Shown: positions 1 through 11,332, counted from the first letter of the stretch. The stretch is 64,000 nucleotides of DNA from Holothuria scabra (GCA_037179385.1 CM074188.1:28499594-28563593); one strand, 5' to 3'. The notes: a model not told the origin generated them from the letters alone. Translations and numbers: made by a program.

Positions 1-395
1 CCACCTGGGCCGTACAGGAAGGGCCCCCAATTGACCATACCTTGCTGAATTGGGCAGATTTTGGTCCTAAGTTGGGCAGAGATTATGCCCTGGTTGGGCA
101 ACTGGAGTCTGGCAAAAAACCAGCACTTTATAGAGAGAGAGAGCCCGGGTGGCCATGAAGGCCACATTAGAAAAACATTTGGATTGGGTTGTTAATTCTA
201 TGTTTGGCATATTATCATGACAATACAGGACTCTTTTTTTCTGGGGCTGTGACCTTTTGCCCTATTCCAGATCCACAACCATGTGCATAATCTCTGCCCG
301 ACTGAGGCACCCATGTCTGCCCGATTCAGCAGGGTTTTGGCCAATTAGGGGGCTGCAGCCTGAGCCCCGACCTTCCATCCCATACAGTCATGCAT
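1..395. repeat. Inverted-repeat (MITE-like) segment
   Basis: The arm at about 14-110 and the arm at about 280-395 are imperfect reverse complements. Both carry the run GGGCAGAGATTATGC or its complement, the phrase 'CTGAATTGGGCAGA' or a close variant, and a G/C-rich outer end. No ORF of note lies between them. The right arm appears to interrupt the start of the dispersed element described next, because sequence on both sides of it aligns with 17717-17830. Probably a non-autonomous DNA element; its true left end may lie outside the window. Confidence 0.45.
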
Positions 396-399
396 ATAA

Positions 400-2075
400 T
401 AAAATAAAAAGTGCAAATCAATGATGATGTGATCTGGTGCTACATGTCATTTTTGATTCCTTGCCGAAGGCAGGCAATGAATCTATACAATGGTGAAGTC
501 GTGTGGATGTTTGTCTGTGTGTGTGTGTGTATGTATGTGTGTGTGACACCCGCTTGTAAACACGATATCTCAAGAAGAGTAACTCTGAGATATCACATAC
601 TTGGCGTGTAGATTGCCCAAATTGAGTAGATGATCCCTATTGTTTTTGGTGGAGGTCAAAGGTCATTTGGGTTCACCAAAGATCAAATAGTAAAAACCTT
701 GGAAATTGCTTGTAAACACGATATCTCCAGATTAAAAAATGTGAGTGATCTCATACTCACCGTGCGGATTGCCCATATTGAGTAGATGATCCCTATTGTT
801 TTTGGTGTAAGTCAAAGGTCATTTGAGGTCGCCAGAGGTAAAAAGGTCAAAACCTTGTAAACACTGCATCTCAAGAAGGGTAACCGTGAGGAATCTCATA
901 CAAGGCATGTGGATTGTTCATATTAAGTAGATGATCCCTATTGTTTTTGGTGGAGGCCAAAGGTCATTTGGGGTCGCCAGAGATGAAAACGTAAAAACAT
1001 TGTGAACATTATTTTTCATGAAGGGTAACTGTGAGGGATCTCTTACTTACGATGTGGATGGCGCATATTGAGGAGATGATCGCCATTGTTTTATTGGAGG
1101 TCAAAGGTCCTTTGGGGTCATCAGAGGTTAAAAAATGAAAAACTTGCAAATGGCAAATGCTGCATTTCAAAAAGGGTAACTGTTAGAGTTAATTTTCATG
1201 AGTGGATAGGGTTTAAGAGTATTGAATGACATGGGTAATGTAAGAGGCATAGGTTAGTTTTTGGAACAGTTTATCCACTTCATTATGTTAATGATAAAGT
1301 GAGGTAATTTGACAATGTGTACTGAAGCAAACTCAAACTCACTGATATTAAGAAGATCTTAAGTGCTCAAACTGAGTGCACATCCTTTGGTTTTTATGTT
1401 GATTCTGGTTTGAAGTTTTGCTCTGTTATTACATTTAGTGTCAGTATTAATACCCACAGGAGTAAGTGGGTAGAGCAAAATATAAAAATGCTAAAAGGAA
1501 AAACCTGTTCATCAGGCTGACATGCTAATTACTTCATCTTTGGCATGGGTATGCTGATTTCGCCACAAGTATATACATTTTCATGGAATTTATTTCCTAC
1601 TGTTAAATGGAAGTTCCTAGCAGTGTCTGGAACATGTGAGTTTAAACAAGGGCTGTCTGAGGGTCATTTGGGGACAAAGTCTGGACATACTGGAGAAAGC
1701 TTCAATGCCCATAAAGCAGAGAATTGTTCAGTGGGGAACTTCATAAGTGTAATCTTTGAACAGATCAAGTGCTCTGTGTGACGCACAAGAATTTCTTTTA
1801 GGGCATACGAACATTGTCTCTTCGATAATCCTAAAGAAAAAATGAAGATAACATTAAATTTAGTATCAAAGATTGTTAAAAGTTTCAAACAAACCTTGTG
1901 CCACTGTCCTCGTAGGGACATGTAAGTGGGAAATAAATAATTTAATACACCACGGGCTATTAGTTATAGAAAGAACTAAATTACTGATCATTTGGATCAA
2001 TACCCTTGAGCGTGCATGAACTGTCATTGTCTAATTGAATGAATCAAAATCTAACTGATACACCTCTGTGGAAAT
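400..2075 (+). repeat. Dispersed element with AGGTCA tandem array (copy 1)
   Basis: This is a two-part repeat. About 540-1185 holds four degenerate tandem units of roughly 145-156 bp. Each contains 'AACACGATATCTC', 'GATGATCCCTATTGTTTTTG' and an AGGTCAAAGGTCA-like core (exact at 653-665). About 1185-2075 is a body of ~890 bp without coding potential that aligns along its whole length with 35620-36440. A (GT)n tract lies near 512-545. The 5' end resembles 17717-17830. A tandem array next to a conserved body recalls non-autonomous Helitron/Helentron-type elements, but I found no convincing CTRR end or terminal hairpin. Confidence 0.7.
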
Positions 2076-2791
2076 TGCAGTTCAATGAAATACTGTATTG
2101 GCTTCACTGAGGCAGTAAACAATAGGTCTGTGTAGTCCTTCAGTAAATTAGGAGTACCAATTCCAACGTTAAGGAAGTCAATGAACCATAGCATACGACA
2201 AAACTAAAATGCACGATCCTACACTAGTTTTGCAAAGGTTACAGATCGGCAGCCCAGGGCCTTGGGGGTAGATGAACTAGGTACCAATAACGAAGTATAT
2301 CAGCATGAAGCGAGTTACCTGGGATGTTCAGATATGTGAGTCTGCCGCGCACCATCCGTTGCTAAAAGGTCTGGCTGCCATTTTTCAAAATGGCGGTCAT
2401 GTTTTAGTAGGCATCATTATGTTTGAAAATAAAACTTTGATAGAACCTCCTATTAAAAGTGTAAGGTGTCATATAAAAGACAATTTTCTATCGCATGGTA
2501 CAGCATATGATGGGTATTGTGCTGAATTAAATTACATTTTGGGGAAAAAGTGTAATTTTTAGCCATTTTTCCGAAATTTAAATTACATTAATTTACATAT
2601 TTCTTCATATTTTTTACAAAATCTCAATATAATAAAATGAAACTTTCCTTAAAATGGTTCCTAAACATAGGTACTATTATGTCAAACTAACAAGGTTATT
2701 GCTTTTTAAAAACGAAAGTTACAGTCTTTTAAAGTTAACAATTTGAGATTTTAGGAAATAGAATTTTGTACCTGAAATAGTATTTCGCCCT
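2076..2791. other. Unassigned AT-rich DNA
   Basis: I see no gene, exon or clear repeat boundary here. The longest open frame (2305-2562, plus strand) has no recognisable motif, and 2389-2400 carries an AAAATGGCGGT run like the motifs in the next region. Treated as intergenic. Confidence 0.5.
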
Positions 2792-2900
2792 GGGGCCCAT
2801 TCCACAAAGAGTTACGCACTATCTTAAGTTTGATTCCCCATACTTAAGTCAACAGTAAATTATACTTAAGATTGTGCGTAACTCTTTGAGAACGGGCCCC
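2792..2900. mobile_element. Short hairpin MITE
   Basis: The ends are inverted copies. The left arm has GGGGCCC, then AAAGAGTTACGCAC, then ATCTTAAG; the right arm has the complement (CTTAAGAT, GTGCGTAACTCTTT, GGGCCCC). Arms are about 40 bp around a ~30-bp AT-rich loop. This GGGCCC...AAAGAGTTACG terminus is a common non-autonomous DNA transposon type in marine invertebrates (recollection, not searched). No coding capacity and no clear target duplication. Confidence 0.7.
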
Positions 2901-3019
2901 TGTTCTCATTTCGCATCAGCTCAAATAGTACAACTGATTAGGCCCAAATACAACCAATATTGTACACTGTGGGTTTTAAACATAACATTCAGGACTGTGA
3001 TTACAAGATACATGCTTGT

Positions 3020-4020
3020 GTTGATTTTCAGACATCTTCAAGATGGCCGCCATCGGTCAATGCACTTTTGGCCCATTTTTCCTGAATTCCAGCAGTTAAT
3101 GCTCATTTTCGATTCGAACAACTGCGATATTTGGTCAAATGGCACCAGAAGATACAACCCAGGACAAGGATACTCTTTTTTATACACGTGGCTTATGAAC
3201 CAAGATGGTGGCTAGGGGTCAATGTACTATTTTCTCTTTATATCTATCTTTGATTCAGAATTTTCGATCAAGAAAGAAATTACCACTCGTTTGTTTCTGC
3301 ACTGGGATGCAATCTTCAACAGTCCTAAACTTCGTTAAGTACATTTTGGATCTATTCTAAGGTGGTACTTAACGGTCAATTGATTTAGGCACTCCCATCA
3401 CTCCACCACCCCACCCCTTACCTCGAAAGTTACCCTATCGGGGCATTACTAGTTAAACCAATTACATTGCTCACTTCGACGGCTTTCAGGTACATTCGTA
3501 GTGTTTGGACAAAATATGGTCAATAACAGGATAAATCCGACATGAATCTAGGATACAGTGTTAATTAATCCCACTATCTGTGTACATATATTGTTTCTGT
3601 GCCAAGATAGTGGCTAGGGGCCAGTGCACTTCTTACTATTCCTCCTCATTTCTATATTTGTGTGGAAATTCCCTATCAGAAAAGCAATTACCACCAGCCA
3701 CAAAGTGCAACAGATGCAATCTTTAGCATCTCTAAGCTTTGGTGCAGGAGCAAATTATATCGATTTTAAGATGGTGATCAATCTTCAATTAACTTTAACC
3801 CGTGTTTTCATGGCTTTGGTTCATAATAGGGGCAGTACTAGCCTAACCAAGTTCAGATTCCATTGCGATGGTTTCCAGAAACAAAGGGGATACATTTGAC
3901 ATTAGCAGGGTAACTTTTACCATTACTGGGTATACATCCTAAAATACAGTAACTTCTTCTATGACTACATGGCTTCTGTTCCAAGATGGCGGCCTGAGGT
4001 CAATGTTCTCAGTTAAGGAG
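3020..4020 (+). repeat. Degenerate long-unit repeat with CCAAGATGG motif
   Basis: The phrase 'CCAAGATGGYGGCTAGGGGTC' or a variant recurs near 3040, 3195, 3604 and 3980, each followed by 'CAATG' and 'CACT' blocks. The blocks after 3195 and 3604 also share 'AAATTACCAC' or 'CAATTACCAC' and 'GATGCAATCTT'. Spacing is irregular (about 155-410 bp), so this is an old, degraded tandem repeat. The motif resembles the vertebrate YY1 site AAGATGGCGGC. No coding evidence. Confidence 0.45.
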
Positions 4021-4129
4021 TAGAACAGGCCACCAAAGTACAAATTTGACAGACTGTAGAATTGATTCCTCTCCGAAAGATTTTGTTTTATTTAAGTTTC
4101 TCTAGTTTTGTATGATAAATTTGACATAG

Positions 4130-5140
4130 TCGGGTTTCATTTACTGTACTCTGTCATGTGAAGTCGATGTTTTTGGTGGAGGTCAAAGATCATTTGAGGT
4201 CACCTGCTATAAAATTGCGAAAACGTCCAAAATAGATTGTAACCACGATATCTCAAGATAGAAGCAACAGATACTTTTCGTATTTGGAATATAGATTTGT
4301 GATGTTGAGAGGAAGAAGCCTATTGTTTTTTTGTAGAGGTCAAAGGTCATTTGAGGTCACCTGCTATACCATTGCGAAGCTTGTAAACACGATATCTCAA
4401 CATAGGAGTGACCAACACTTTTCATATTTGGTATATAGATTTGTGATGTTGAGAGGAAGAGCCCTATTGCTTTTAGTACAGGTCAAAGATCATTTGAGGT
4501 CACCTGCTGTAAAATTGCGAAAACGTCCAAAATAGCTTGTAAACACGATATCTCAAGATAGGAGTGACCAACACTTTTCATAATTTGTATAAAGATTTGT
4601 TATGTTGAGAGGAAAAGCCCTATTGTTTTTGGTAGAGGTGAAAGGTCATTTGAAATCACTGGTGGTTAAAATGCGAAAACATCCAAAATAGCTTGTAAAG
4701 ACGATATCTCAAGAGAGAAGTGACCGACACTTTTATATTTGGGATATAGATTTGCAATGTTGAGAGGGAGAACCTTACTGTCTTTGGTGCAGGTCAAAGG
4801 TCATTTGAGATCACCAGAGGTTAAACTACAAAAACCTCGCAAATGGCTGGTAAACACCATAAGAGCCTTTTTGGTTTTGGTACAGACCAGAGTTTACGTC
4901 AGATATTCAGAGGTCGTGAGAGAATTGAAGAACCCTTTTGATTTTGGTCGAAGTCAAAGGTCATCTGGGGGGTCAGTGCTTGTTGGGATCTGTAGGTTAA
5001 CATGATACAAGGTGTTTTGATCTTTGTTAAATGAACCCTTGACATTCTGTGCCTAAATTGTAAAGACAAATCTGTCAAGCACTGTCAATTTGAAAAGAAA
5101 AAAGGTATTTCAGCAGCAAGGAATCACTAAGCCTTTTGTT
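4130..5140 (+). repeat. AGGTCA tandem array (copy 2)
   Basis: Six degenerate units with half-site clusters at about 4180, 4337, 4480, 4635, 4791 and 4950, so the period is 143-159 bp. Each unit has a GTAAACACGATATCTC segment and a 'GAGGTCAAAGGTCATTTGAG'-type core. The tail near 5114 shares 'CAAGGAATCACTAAGCCTTT' with 37436-37460, which suggests both arrays belong to the same element type. Confidence 0.75.
4337..4359 (+). promoter_or_regulatory. Possible nuclear-receptor half-site cluster
   Basis: Three perfect AGGTCA half-sites lie head to tail: the first two are separated by 1 base (DR1 spacing) and the last two by TTTG (DR4 spacing). In animals DR1 is bound by HNF4/RXR-type receptors and DR4 by thyroid/LXR-type heterodimers. 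Whether anything binds here is unknown. The motif is part of a repeat unit, so it may be incidental. Confidence 0.3.
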
Positions 5141-7273
5141 AACTTAACCCTCACACCATCATGACGATAAATGTCTCTTAAATAAGCTGAAGTAATTTTA
5201 TATTTAGGATCAATTTGTGATTCGGGAAAATCGTTTTTTCTGTTTATTTACACGTCACTCTAAGTTGGAAATAAATTTATCTTGTTTACGCTGAACTAAA
5301 TTTACATTTGGGGTAAATTTATGATAAATGCTTTTTACGTGTTAATTTTCACCTCACGTTCACTACCCATATACAAATATATGCTTCTTAAATACGCTGA
5401 AGTAAATAAACATTTGGATTCAGGGGCACCCCCAGTGCGGTCTCCGCCTGGTAACAACACCGATCTTTATACACCCACCCCCCGTCTGCCCTGAAATTTG
5501 CCAAATGAAAGCAACCCTGAACACGTTTGCAATTTTCACCCAATTCTACCATTTTAGACAAATTGTAAGGCAGGGCAATGAAGAGAGGCTGAGTGTAAAT
5601 TATTTTTCCTATTACCAACATTTTTCAGTTTGTAATCCTTTTGAATTTTCATCAAAAATTTAAGGTGACTATAGTTTTTTTTTTTTATTTTGCGAGGAGG
5701 TTTTTGAAGATTTTGGACACGTTTATAGGAGTTTTCTGTCTAAATTAAACATACAACATTTGTTGATGTAAAGAAAGAAATGGCTGTCAGAAATTGCCAA
5801 GGCCCTGCCCAAAATTCAGGTATTTTGGAAATTTGGGAAATTGTCCGTCCCATGCCGGGACGTGAATCTGGTTTTTGGATTAGGGGAGGCACACAATTTC
5901 CAACAGCCGAAACCCTGCATCATGTCCCTTAGCGGATTCCTCTACAAGTAATCCACACACACGACCGCGAGCGCACACGTATACGCACACAAACAAACAC
6001 TCATATTGACTTTTATTTAGAGGGACAAACACAAAACAAAGATAGATGGCGCATTATTGGTGCAGTACTATTACTTTAGTAAGTTCAAATTGACGTTTCT
6101 CAAAGCCATACAGTCATCTGCATACCACAATGTTATGTTTCGTTTATTCCGCTTGTTGTTTTTTTAATCTGCCTGAATTGTAGGGGGCAAAGCGGTATGT
6201 TTGCCCAACCCACAATTTCTTTGGAGAACATTGTCCCTGCCCCACAGAGTCGAAGCTCCTGGCGCCTGTGCTCCTTGCGATTTACGCCTATGGTTTAGAC
6301 AATTGACATCACCCTCCTTCCATTTTTAGGTATGAAAATATGGAACTGTGTTCCTTGAATTGCTATTATTTTTTCCAATTTTAAGACAATACATGATGTA
6401 CAAGCAAGATAGTAAAATGACCCACCTACGAAAATGGAACAAAATATCGTGGGAAATTTTATGAGGTTGCCTGCTAAGCGCCTTTTAAATTCGCCCATGT
6501 GACCGATATGATCTAAAACGTACCAGCTGATGCTCTTAAGCATAGGATGGACAATTCGATCTGGTCAACTGCAACGAGATTACGTCAATTTAAGCCTTTG
6601 CGCACGCATCAAGTCGTCTCCCTCGTACTCTAGCCATATCGAAAACGTGTCCATCGTGGTTTTGCCGTTCGTCCCAAACTGCAACGAACGTTCACATGTG
6701 CGACGTCATGGAATTTTATTGATGGATGAAGTGGCAAGAAAGTTTTCCTCCTCGTAATCTATTTTGTACAACTATAGTCCCTTTTTACCTAAAATATGTA
6801 GGAGATTGACATGGTTTCGTTGGGAGAATGTACTTTATTTTGAACATGTGTTTTGCAACTTCAAGAGGCGGAGAAGTTAAGCTATATTTGTTGCTAATGT
6901 TTCGTCATGAAAACATACCAACAAATAAAACAGAGAACCCACTCCCTTGAAGCCATTGTAATACGACTCGTTTACGCAGACCCATGCATTGGGAGATCTA
7001 AAGAGTCTTTAACAGTCGACATACCTAAGCAGTTGACGCGTTCACTTAAAAACGCTGAACTACTTGAACGTAGTTCACCTTCACTCAATTGTGAACGCTG
7101 TATTTTGTAATTCATCATCAAAGTAATCAGCGGTCAACACGTTCTGCTGAACATTTGTTCTACATATAAGCTATTTTCACAGTTACACAAAGCATATGCA
7201 GAAGAATTTTCTAGATCAAAGTAGGGAGCTTTATAACAGCTTCTCTTGGTATATTTAAAGAAAACCATGGTGC
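5141..7273. other. Unassigned intergenic DNA
   Basis: No supportable gene. About 5630-5860 shows weak similarity to 19720-19920 (shared 'GTGACTATGACTTTTTT'-like and 'GAAGATTTTGGACACG'-like phrases), probably an old repeat. A short CA-rich stretch lies at about 5949-6003. Open frames at 6295-6757 and 6907-7110 show no motif. Confidence 0.45.
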
Positions 7274-8274
7274 AACCATAGCAGTGACGGAGCTGCCATA
7301 TGGTCAGGGGGTGCCCCCCCCCCCCGACCAAAATCGTCTGTCGGCGCCCTTTTTAGGTTTTTAACATACTTTACTCTTGCACCATTATTGGCAAAAGACA
7401 TAATTTAATAGCGTTGTTGTAAGGTCCACATAACAAAATGCTCAAACAGCCACCAGTAACTGTACTATCTGCACTTTATTCTGATTAAAAGGGTCATCTT
7501 CTGTAATAGAGGGATATGTTTTGCCGAAACGTGTCTTCATGCTTTATGCGCACTAATGAATGTTGTCGCTGTGCTAAGTTAATTGCTTCCACACCGAGCA
7601 TGATTATAAGCTTACAAAATATGAAAATACACAGACTGACATTAAGTTTACCCTCCCGGCCAATAAAAGATGTTGCAAAGGGCGCTACAATAATTGTAGC
7701 GCAAATAGCCCTCTTGTTTTCGGGGATAATTGTCAACATAGAAAATAAAAAGAGTTTATAAAGATACGAAAATTGTTTCCACAACATTTTTCAAAATCAT
7801 CTGAAGAGAACATTTAGGTTGATATAAATAGTGGTAGTGGTTTAAGAGTTTGAATGAGCAGTTTCCATTTTGCTTTTCTTCAAGTGACCATTCTCATGAT
7901 AAATGGCCATTTCTGACAATGCACGATAATCCCATGAAAATGTCAATTTCTGTACTTTCGTGGTCTCAAAAGCCAGAAAGTTGCATCAAGTAAGCCTAGG
8001 GTTAAGCTCCTTTTTTATGAATTCGGTATCTAGAGAGCCACACAGACCTTTTGTCTTGGTTATTTCTTGCAATGTACTTAATTAATGGCTATTTCAGAGT
8101 GGTCACATGATGTAAATTACGTCAATTATTGTTCTTCGTGTACTTATCTTGATTTCCAGATACCAAAAATGTACACCTAACGATGATTAATTTCCATAAC
8201 ATTTTCCCCCTGTAAGATTGCGTGCTATGTGGCCCTAGCAGGTTAATCTTTATCTTCACAAAGTAGCCCATTAA

Positions 8275-8525
8275 CCCTTTACCGTTGTGCTCCGATCGGG
8301 GCATATTTGCGCGCCTCGGGATTGGGTGGAAAAGCGGACGTAGCCCGCCCCGCATCGACTTCCGTAGGCCATTGACCCCGTGACCTTAAACTATTGTCTC
8401 TCTCGCTCTTGTGGCCGAATTTTCGGGTAGCTACTCGCAGTTTCGAGCTCCGCGTGAAACAGTAAAGATGTGTGACAGCCGAGCTCTCCGCATGGGTCCA
8501 AAAGGACCCAAACAACGGTAAAGGG
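8275..8525. mobile_element. piggyBac-type MITE (TTAA target)
   Basis: Perfect terminal inverted repeats of 15 bases, CCCTTTACCGTTGT plus one, are flanked on both sides by TTAA (8271-8274 and 8526-8529). A TTAA duplication next to a CCCTTT-like terminus is characteristic of piggyBac elements. The 251-bp interior has no transposase. The element is nested inside the hAT-type element, so it inserted later. Confidence 0.85.
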
Positions 8526-8564
8526 TTAATACATTAGAATCTTAAATCGAGACTTGGGATAGAA

Positions 8565-9290
8565 ACATGAGCGTCCGCAGGTACGAGCAAGGGGGGGGGG
8601 GGGAACTTGCCCTCCCATGGAAAGTAAAAAAAAACCTGAAAAAAAACGAAAAAAACATAAAGAAAAAGAGGAAGAAAAATTAACATCAACATTTCTTAAC
8701 AGTTCACTCAGTGTTTTCCCTATTTATATGCGGTAGAAAGGCTTTAGAAATGCCATTTCCAGCGATCTGATTTGGGGCCAAAATTTCCCCCCTAAAAAAT
8801 TTTGTCTCCCCCGAATTTTCTTCTGAGGAGGCCCATGGATAGAAAATATAAACATTTTTTAATAGAAAAATCTTAAACGAGACCTGACAATAACACAAAA
8901 TATAATGACCGCCTTCATACTAGAATGTGTAATAGAGGAATAGAAACATGGGCGTCCGCAGGCTGGGGCAAGGGGGAAACTTGCCCTCCCCTGAAAAATA
9001 AAAACCTGAAAAAACGAAGAAAACAAAGAAAAAGCCGAAGAAAAATTAACATTAACATTTCTTAACAGTTCGCTCAGTGTTTTCCTTATTTATATACGGT
9101 AAATAGGCTTTAGAAATGCCATTTCCAGCAATATGATAGGCATTTTGGGCCAAAATTTTCTTGCGCTCCGCGCCAACTCATGGTGGCCCGGGGCTTTCCC
9201 TCCTAAAAGAATTTTTCCCCCTAATTTTCTTCTGCTGAGGCCCATGGATAGAAAATTTAAACATGTTTTAACAGAAAAACTTGCTGAGGA
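8565..9290. repeat. Head-to-tail duplication of ~330 bp
   Basis: 8565-8880 and 8940-9290 are direct copies. Both start near 'GCGTCCGCAGG', run through 'CTTGCCCTCCC', 'AATTAACATYAACATTTCTT' and 'CAGTGTTTTCC', and end at 'GAGGCCCATGGATAGAAAAT'. The second copy carries an extra segment containing 'TTGCGCTCCGCGCCAACTCA', usual in hAT interiors. The first copy has a run of 13 G at about 8590. No protein is encoded. Confidence 0.8.
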
Positions 9291-9425
9291 GAAATGGCAA
9301 AGTAGTCTTCTACCAGGTGCGGAAAATCCGCGAATGGAAAGTGTGGGTATTTACTCCTTCGAAGCGCCCCTGCAGACCATTTTCGCCCTCTGTCCGAAAT
9401 CCCTAGCTCCGCCACTGAACCATGG

Positions 9426-9750
9426 TACAACAAGCCAAGCTTCTCCAGTTTGCAAAATGGAAAAAATGTTATGATAGTAGTTCGCCTGAGCAATAATTTT
9501 ACCACTCTTTACGAGTATAGGTGCTCGTGTGATGTTGATGGTAATATATCATAAAGATTCAAGTTTTTTCCCCATTTTTGTGCACTTCTTCAAAAATATC
9601 AAAATGTTTTAGTCACTTTTCCAAATTTGGTGTAATGAAGAAACATACACGTAATTATTCTTGCTGCTAATGTATTTCATTCATGTGACAGTTAAAAATT
9701 AAACCAAACGGCCAAAAATCTTGGAAAGCATGGTTCAAAATGCCGACTCG
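9426..9750. other. Unassigned DNA
   Basis: No gene, exon or identifiable repeat was seen between the hAT-type element and the palindrome-rich element. Confidence 0.4.
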
Positions 9751-10336
9751 AACCTTCCTATACAAAAATCTTCTATAGAATTCTGTAGATAAAAATCTAT
9801 AAAAACTGTATGAGATTTTCTGTAGAAAGTTCTATAGTCCTTCTAAAAGAAAATCCTTTAGAATCTCTATAGAATCCTATAGAGTCTTTAGAACAGCTCT
9901 TTAGAAACTCTTTAGAAACCCTAAAGAAACCCTGTAGAGGTTCTTTTAGAAAAGCGGGTCACTCTTCTAAAGAGAGTCTATGAGTTTCTTTAGAGAATTA
10001 GTGAGGTTCTATATACAAGCTGTATGGAGGTTCTATAGGTAACGTGTAGAGGGTCTATACAAACACCATCGACGTTCCATAGAAACTGTATAGGGGTTCT
10101 ATAGAAAAATCGGCCCGTTTTCTAATGAGATTCTATAAAAATTGTAGGGGAGTTTTATGGATATTGCCTGGAATTTGACATTACAGATGCATAGATAGTT
10201 AGTTAGATAGAGTTTAACGGCCAAGTTTCCAACCTACAGATGCATAGAAACTGACCATTCAGCACCCTTAGTTTGAGTGCGGACCTTTTTATCGGTGTCC
10301 GGTCAACTCGGCCCCTGAGACAACTGTCTGTCCTTC

Positions 10337-10430
10337 AGTGGAAGTAATAGGTTACTTCGGGAAGCAGTGAAAGTTTTGGTTTTGCCGAACGGCCCAGTGG
10401 GTCGAAAGAATTTTAGAAAAAGTCCTGTTT
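10337..10430 (+). mobile_element. 5'-truncated SINE tail (U2-SINE family)
   Basis: From 'GTCCTTCAGTGGA' through 'GGGAAGCAG', 'TTTTGCCGAACGGC' and 'TTTTAGAAAAAG' this matches, in order, the tail of the SINE at 60167-60377. The snRNA-derived head is absent, so it is either a 5'-truncated copy or a captured tail. Confidence 0.55.
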
Positions 10431-10645
10431 CATGATTGGATGTTGAGAGTCATGTAACAACATTTTTTTCTCTTCAAATGTGTAATAGTTTACAAGAGAA
10501 AAACTGCTTGGTTTCACGTTACCTTAAATATACAATAGTGAAGTCTTCAAATATAAGTTGAAAGATAATTTGACGGAAAATAAGACGAAAACTTATGATA
10601 TTTAACTTTTTCTTCATAATGAGTTTGGGGGACTGCTCTTGAACT
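10431..10645 (+). repeat. Dispersed repeat shared with 45550-45740
   Basis: Both copies contain 'TCATGATTGG', 'GTCATGTRACAA', 'TTTTCTCTTCAAA', a 'CTGCTTG' block and, about 190 bp further on, 'AGTYTGGGKGACTGC'. No coding potential. Family unknown. Confidence 0.5.
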
Positions 10646-11332
10646 TTATAAAGGGTTAACGGCTTAAAGTAGGTCCATTCTGTACTCCTTAAAACATATC
10701 GAAAAATTTTGTACAAAAACGATCATTTGCTTACTTTACATCAAAATTTCTAAATTGTCTTAATTAAGGTAAGCTTAATCAGTTATTCTCCGAAATGTTA
10801 TGTTCAGGTGAAAGCCGGCGCTTTAATAAGGGTATGGTAGCCGAGTTGTCTCAGGGGCCGAGTTGTCCAGGGGCCGAAATGTCTCTGTGGCCGAGTTGTC
10901 CAGGGGCCGAGATGACCGGGCCGAGTTGTCCCAGGGGCCGAGTTGACCGTAAACCTTTTTATCATTGTAAAGATCAAAGAAGGGATTTGAACAAACCTTT
11001 TATATTTGCAAATTATGCAAATTAATATGCAAATTAGGTGTTCTATAGAAAATGCATAGAAATTCTATAGAACCTTCAGGCAAGTTCTATAGAAACGTAT
11101 GAATAAGTTTCTATAGAATTTCTATATAGAGTATCCAGTAAAATTAATTTATAGAGATTGTACTCGATAGAAACGGCTATTCTTTAGAATTCTAAAGGGA
11201 CTTCAAATTTCTGTAGAGGACAGTAAACATTTCTACAGAAAATCGTTGATTCTATAGAGTTCTAGAGAGCTCTATAGGCATTTCTTTAGAATTCTATAGA
11301 AAACTTTTGTCTGGTTACACCACTGTCATCTA

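Larger units (their letters stand above)
7282..9417. mobile_element. hAT-type non-autonomous element with 8-bp TSD
   Basis: The left end starts CAGTGACGGAGCTGCC. The right end is the complement of CAGTGGCGGAGCTAGGG. This is the CAGTGRCGGAGC terminus typical of hAT elements. Flanking octamers are AACCATAG (7274-7281) and AACCATGG (9418-9425), 7 of 8 identical. No transposase ORF is visible. Other elements sit inside: a TTAA-flanked MITE (8275-8525) and a duplicated block (8565-9290). Poly-C (7313-7326) and poly-G tracts occur within. Confidence 0.65.
10303..10950. mobile_element. Inner inverted-repeat element with GGGGCCGAGTTGTCC minisatellite
   Basis: 'GGTCAACTCGGCCCCTG' at 10303-10319 is the exact complement of 'CAGGGGCCGAGTTGACC' at about 10933-10949. 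Inside the right end, about 10845-10950 holds seven degenerate copies of an ~18-base unit of the form GGGGCCGAGTTGTCC. Likely a MITE nested in the palindrome-flanked element. It encloses a SINE tail at about 10337-10430. Confidence 0.55.
9755..11310. mobile_element. Element flanked by TTCTATAGAA palindrome clusters
   Basis: About 9770-10165 and 11035-11305 are packed with variants of the palindrome TTCTATAGAA (with TCTAAAGAA and TCTGTAGAA forms). The core between them (about 10170-11030) lacks the motif. The outermost ends are similar in inverted orientation: left 'TACAAAAATCTTCTATAGAA', right complement 'GACAAAAGTTTTCTATAGAA'. I infer a non-autonomous DNA element whose subterminal regions are palindrome clusters. 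Exact ends and target duplication are unresolved. It has the same plan as 26508-27713, with a different motif. Confidence 0.5.
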
